Assembly (NCBI RefSeq): GCF_033193315.1
Contig: NZ_CP136187.1
Coordinates: 1,860,001-1,924,000 of the forward strand
Length of the DNA stretch: 64,000 nucleotides
From: Agathobaculum sp. NTUH-O15-33
GTDB lineage: Bacteria; Bacillota; Clostridia; Oscillospirales; Butyricicoccaceae
Direction of reading: 5' to 3'
Under the pieces are notes generated by a model, which worked only from the letters and a program-made list of their open reading frames with translations, made no database searches and was not told the origin of the DNA. Of this stretch, positions 61,105 to 64,000 are shown piece after piece. The position numbers and the translations under genes were made by a program. Position 1 is the stretch's first letter; every line of letters starts with the position of its first letter.

Positions 61105-62034
61105 ATGGCTGATAAAGTATGTTGCCCCGGCCCCGTCTGCGGCAATAACAACGCTGCTGCAGGCGGTTTCCGCGAAGCGGTTTGCGTTCACACCAATAAA
61201 GTTTACGATTCTTGCAAGAGCAAGGAATGCCTGCGCGACCTGCGCGTTTACCTGTGCCGCGAGGGGCAGGAGCTGCTCAATGCCGGCGGTATCGCGTCGG
61301 TAAAGCCCCGCTCTGCCGAGCTGCTCTGCGTCAAGATCGATGTGGAGAAGGTCCAGTTTAACCGTGGCTTCTACACCGTCGATATCCGTTTCTTCTACAA
61401 GATCGAAGTCGAAGTCAGTTGCCCGATCGGCCGCCCGCGCATCATCGACGGCCTCTCCGTGTTTGACAAGCGCGTCATCCTGTTCGGCAGCGAAGGCGGC
61501 GCCCGCATCTTCTCGTCCCGTTATATCGAGGACGGCATGGATGTTCAGCTCTGCCAGAACAGCAATATGCCGCAGGCTGTCGTCGAAGTTGTCGACCCCA
61601 TTCTGCTGGATGCCAGCATCGTTTCTCCCGAAACCTCGTGCAACTGCTGCTGCTGCGCCCTGAACGAAGTTCCTTCTTCGCTCTGCCGCTGCTTCGCGGG
61701 CGACGACATCGTGCTTGACAACCGCGGTTACCAGCTGTTCGTCACGCTGGGCCAGTTCTCGATCATCCGTCTGGAGCGCGATATCCAGTTGCTGATGCCT
61801 GCATACGATATCTGCATGCCGCGCCGCGACTGCTCGAACAGCGGCACCGGCGGCGAGCAGGATCCCTGCGCCGTATTCGCAAACTTTGAGTTCCCGATCG
61901 ACGAGTTCTTCCCGCCCAAGCAGGAGTGCCCGGAGTTCGGCCCCGGCTGCGGCTGCAATCCCTGCGGTAACAACAACAATTCCTGTGGCTGCGGCAACAA
62001 CAATAGCAACACCTGCGGCTGCGGTTGCAAATAA
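61105..62034 (+). CDS. Cysteine-rich, Asn/Gly-tailed protein, probably spore-coat or surface structural
   Basis: 309 residues with GGAGGAG before ATG 61105. Clusters of cysteine occur at the N terminus (VCCPGPVCGNNN), in the middle (ETSCNCCCCAL, SLCRCFAG) and at the C terminus, which is a low-complexity CGCG/NNNN tail (GPGCGCNPCGNNNN; SCGCGNNN). Two repeated central beta-rich blocks (DLRVYLCREGQELLNAGG; IEVEVSCPIGRPRIIDGLSV) resemble conserved clostridial proteins without assigned function. No signal peptide. Disulfide or metal cross-linking in the spore coat is an inference from composition. Followed by a strong terminator. Confidence 0.65.
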   Translation: MADKVCCPGPVCGNNNAAAGGFREAVCVHTNKVYDSCKSKECLRDLRVYLCREGQELLNAGGIASVKPRSAELLCVKIDVEKVQFNRGFYTVDIRFFYKIEVEVSCPIGRPRIIDGLSVFDKRVILFGSEGGARIFSSRYIEDGMDVQLCQNSNMPQAVVEVVDPILLDASIVSPETSCNCCCCALNEVPSSLCRCFAGDDIVLDNRGYQLFVTLGQFSIIRLERDIQLLMPAYDICMPRRDCSNSGTGGEQDPCAVFANFEFPIDEFFPPKQECPEFGPGCGCNPCGNNNNSCGCGNNNSNTCGCGCK

Positions 62035-62048
62035 CCGATCGATCGCAT

Positions 62049-62078
62049 AAAAGAAGGGCGCTTAGGCGCCCTTCTTTT
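62049..62078. terminator. Intrinsic terminator
   Basis: AAAAGAAGGGCGC-ttag-GCGCCCTTCTTTT, perfect 13-bp stem with an internal T-tail. Confidence 0.9.
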
Positions 62079-62153
62079 CGTACAGATCCATGTCAGGCAT
62101 GTTCGGCCGATCCTTCGCATACAGTATAACAGACTGTGCGGGGGAGGGCGATC

Positions 62154-62711
62154 ATGAAAGAGGAAAAAAGTGTGGTCTACACGCTGATTCTGGGCGTTTG
62201 TATGCTGCTTTGCCTGCTGCTCATTGGCAAAATGCTGCTGCAACAGCCGGTACGGCAGCCTGCTGAACCGCCGGAGGAGGAAGGGGAGGATGAGCAGGTG
62301 GAATTACAGCTCAGCGAGAATGATTTAGGGGCGCTGATCAGCGAAGCGCTGCCGCTTACGCCTGATGCAATGACCGTGCGCATTGGCGCGCATGCAACGG
62401 TAGAGGTGAGCGCCAGCGTATCCAAGCAGGCGCTGACAGATAGCGGGCTGGACGCCGGCATGCTGCGCACTGCCGCTATGTTTTTGCCCGATCCGTGCAA
62501 GCTGTACGGCTCTTGGCAAGTCTCGGTAAAGGACGGTGCGCTGTGCCTCGCCGCAACGCGTGCCGAGATCGCGGGTATCGCGCTGCCCGATCAGGTTGTA
62601 TCCTCTTTTACGAATTCCTTGGCCGAAACGGTCAATCAAAAGCTGGCGGATTGGGGACTGTCCGTCAACGAGATCGCAAGCGAAAACGGCTGTCTGCTGT
62701 TCAGACCATAA
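62154..62711 (+). CDS. Single-pass membrane protein with extracytoplasmic domain (YpmS/DUF2140-like)
   Basis: 185 residues from ATG 62154 (GGGGGAGGG upstream). N-terminal transmembrane segment (about 6-28, VVYTLILGVCMLLCLLLIGK), an acidic linker (PPEEEGEDEQ), then an outside domain with DLGALISEALPLTPDAMTVR, MFLPDPCKLYGSWQVSVKDG and GIALPDQVVSSFTNSLAETV. The layout resembles YpmS; role unknown. A TATAAC (62124-62129) sits upstream with a weak -35. Ends at a bidirectional hairpin. Confidence 0.65.
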   Translation: MKEEKSVVYTLILGVCMLLCLLLIGKMLLQQPVRQPAEPPEEEGEDEQVELQLSENDLGALISEALPLTPDAMTVRIGAHATVEVSASVSKQALTDSGLDAGMLRTAAMFLPDPCKLYGSWQVSVKDGALCLAATRAEIAGIALPDQVVSSFTNSLAETVNQKLADWGLSVNEIASENGCLLFRP

Positions 62712-62723
62712 TGTGCAGCCGCA

Positions 62724-62757
62724 AAAAGAGCCTTCCTACGAATAGGAAGGCTCTTTG
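62724..62757. terminator. Bidirectional terminator
   Basis: AAAGAGCCTTCCTA-cgaa-TAGGAAGGCTCTTT; TTT on the + side and TTTTT on the - side, between convergent genes. Confidence 0.88.
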
Positions 62758-62766
62758 GTATGCCAT

Positions 62767-63687
62767 TTAATCGTTGATCACGCGGCCGCCGCCTTGGAAA
62801 CGGGAGGCGTATGTACCGGAAAGCGATTCGTATTTGACAACGTCGCCGGTGTGGGGGGAGTGGATGAACTGATCGTCGCCCACATAGATGCCGACATGGC
62901 TGATCGAATATTCGCTTGCGCCGAAGAAGACCAGATCGCCGGGAAGCAATTCTTCACGTTCCACATGTTCGATCGCATCAAACTGGGACTGCGCGACGCG
63001 CGGGATCGATCCGACGGTGTTGTTAAAAACATAAGAGGTAAAGCCGGAGCAGTCAAAGCCGCTCGGTGTGGAGCCGCCGTAAACATAGGGCGTACCGAGG
63101 AACTGGGCCGCATAGTCTAGCACTTCGCCGCGCTGCGCGTTATCACCCGTATAGGATACTTTCGCTGCGGTGGGCTCGTTCGTTTTTGTTTCTTCCGGGT
63201 CCGAGGCAGCCTGAGCGCCGCCAAAGGTTAGATAATCGGGGTGCACATAGCCTGTCCGCCCGTTAAAGCTTACTTTGTACCAACCGCTGTACACGCCCAG
63301 CACGCTGACCGTGCTGCCGTTTTTCATGGTGGTGAGCACTTTTGCGGACATGTTTGGCTGCTCGCGCAGATTAACCGTGGTATCGCACGCGATCCGGCCG
63401 GAGCCAAGGTTAAAATCGCTGTTCGGAGCGCCGGTCAGGAACTCGCCGCTGACATAGCCCTCTTTACCGCCGACCGCGACCTTGAACCAGCTGTTGCTGT
63501 TATTGATAACGGCGACCTTGGTGCCGTTCGGAAGCGTGGTGATGATATCGCCGCCGGGAGCGGAACGCAGATAAAGCGAATCCGCCTTTACCTGCGCGGG
63601 GTAGAGCGCAAACGCGCTCGGCAAAAGCATGGAAGCGGCAAGCGCCGCAGAAATCATCATGCGAGAAAGTCGTTTAGAAAATTTCAT
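62767..63687 (-). CDS. Secreted NlpC/P60 peptidoglycan hydrolase with two SH3 domains
   Basis: 306 residues from ATG 63687 (CGGAGG upstream). Signal peptide (about 1-28, MMISAALAASMLLPSAFA), two SH3b domains (about 35-90: SLYLRSAPGGDIITTLPNGT, GKEGYVSGEFL; about 100-155: TVNLREQPNMSAKVLTTMKN, GRTGYVHPDYL), a Thr/Glu linker, then NlpC/P60: FLGTPYVYGGSTPSGFDCSG with catalytic Cys213, YSISHVGIYVGDDQFIHSPH with the His. It cleaves D-Glu-diaminopimelate-type stem peptide bonds in the wall. Monocistronic. Confidence 0.93.
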   Translation of the reverse strand: MKFSKRLSRMMISAALAASMLLPSAFALYPAQVKADSLYLRSAPGGDIITTLPNGTKVAVINNSNSWFKVAVGGKEGYVSGEFLTGAPNSDFNLGSGRIACDTTVNLREQPNMSAKVLTTMKNGSTVSVLGVYSGWYKVSFNGRTGYVHPDYLTFGGAQAASDPEETKTNEPTAAKVSYTGDNAQRGEVLDYAAQFLGTPYVYGGSTPSGFDCSGFTSYVFNNTVGSIPRVAQSQFDAIEHVEREELLPGDLVFFGASEYSISHVGIYVGDDQFIHSPHTGDVVKYESLSGTYASRFQGGGRVIND

Positions 63688-63719
63688 TGGGTCAAACCTC
63701 CGTTTCGCGTACAGCCGGT

Positions 63720-64000
63720 TTACTTGCTGCCCAGAGCGCGGTTCAGCCAGATCGAGGCTATATCCATAGCGGCCCAAAGGCTGTCCTTCTCCGTTTTCTT
63801 CACGATCCGTTCCTTGATACGAACGTTGGGATCGGTCTGCTGCAGCTGCACGGAAACGCGCTTTGCAAGAGGCATACCCTTCATATCGCCGGATTCGAGG
63901 ATCTGCATCATAATAATATGAGAATCGCTCATGCTGCCATAATAGATGATGTTTTCCTTGCGCATCAGCGGGTGGCCTTTATATTGAAGAAGATCGGTGT
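63720..64000 (-). CDS. Conserved hypothetical protein, 5' part outside the window
   Basis: At least 93 residues. The frame is open to the window edge, and the residues before the first internal ATG (63965), TDLLQYKGHPLMRKENIIYY, look like genuine coding sequence, so the true start lies beyond 64000. It continues MSDSHIIMMQILESGDMKG, VSVQLQQTDPNVRIKERIV and ends ASIWLNRALGSK. Small one-domain proteins of this pattern occur in clostridia, often near cell-wall or housekeeping genes; function unknown. Confidence 0.7.
   Translation of the reverse strand, partial: TDLLQYKGHPLMRKENIIYYGSMSDSHIIMMQILESGDMKGMPLAKRVSVQLQQTDPNVRIKERIVKKTEKDSLWAAMDIASIWLNRALGSK

Overview
The window is a chromosomal segment of a GC-rich, low-G+C-phylum-style Gram-positive anaerobe, most likely a clostridial gut bacterium of the Oscillospirales type. 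This is an inference from: a glmS ribozyme ahead of glmS, a SigH-type sporulation sigma factor, a CIRCE (HrcA) operator ahead of htpG, an RqcH homologue, DUF1540, DUF1858 and TM1266 proteins, AGGAGG-type ribosome binding sites and TTGACA/TATAAT promoters. No rRNA, tRNA or CRISPR array was seen.

Left part (1-30.9 kb): mostly housekeeping genes on the + strand. In order these are lipid or tRNA-type acyl/acetyltransferases, DJ-1, formyl-THF cyclo-ligase, a CPBP protease, MltG and a U32 peptidase; glpK on the - strand; trpS; a TagO/WecA-like transferase with a frameshift, then UDP-GlcNAc 2-epimerase; a methionine gamma-lyase family protein; ruvCAB; glmM, the glmS ribozyme and glmS; sigH; a zinc-ribbon protein; DUF1858; the trmK-nif3-rqcH-dcd cluster; a surface (SLH) protein; guaA; a LysR/DMT-transporter pair (transporter frameshifted); a B3/4 protein; and a second, shortened guaA paralogue without a glutaminase active site.

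Accessory island (30,891-45,571): a 14.7-kb element sits in the 3' end of the guaA paralogue. It is flanked by a 13-bp direct repeat that contains the gene's stop codon, with a 14-bp inverted repeat just inside each end. It carries a 5'-truncated tyrosine integrase, a MobC-like protein, a RepA-like AAA ATPase with an amber stop, a palindromic iteron-like cluster, a candidate MobV oriT, a frameshifted MobV relaxase, and a five-gene defence cassette: HTH regulator, type IIG restriction-modification enzyme, Eco57I-like N6-adenine methylase, OLD-family nuclease and UvrD-like helicase (the last two Gabija-like). No type IV secretion genes are present, so it looks like a decayed mobilizable element maintained as a defence island. 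The cassette is visibly more AT-rich than the host DNA.

Right part (45.6-64 kb): an autoregulated-looking ribbon-helix-helix gene, a DUF6809 protein, a membrane-anchored HTH protein, an 800-residue hybrid histidine kinase, an osmoprotectant-type ABC transporter operon headed by a flavin/ferredoxin protein, an AI-2E-family permease, htpG under one clear and one degenerate CIRCE, a lipid kinase, DUF1540, and a TM1266-ABC transporter operon. That last operon is preceded by a self-contained promoter / 37-codon ORF / terminator unit that looks like an attenuator or small RNA. The window ends with a methyltransferase, a Cys/Asn-rich coat-like protein, a membrane-anchored protein and an SH3-NlpC/P60 cell-wall hydrolase.

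The main points for a second look are the defence island and its boundaries, the glutaminase-less GuaA, the leader ahead of TM1266, two apparently leaderless promoter/start arrangements, and a series of small frameshifts, some of which may be assembly errors.
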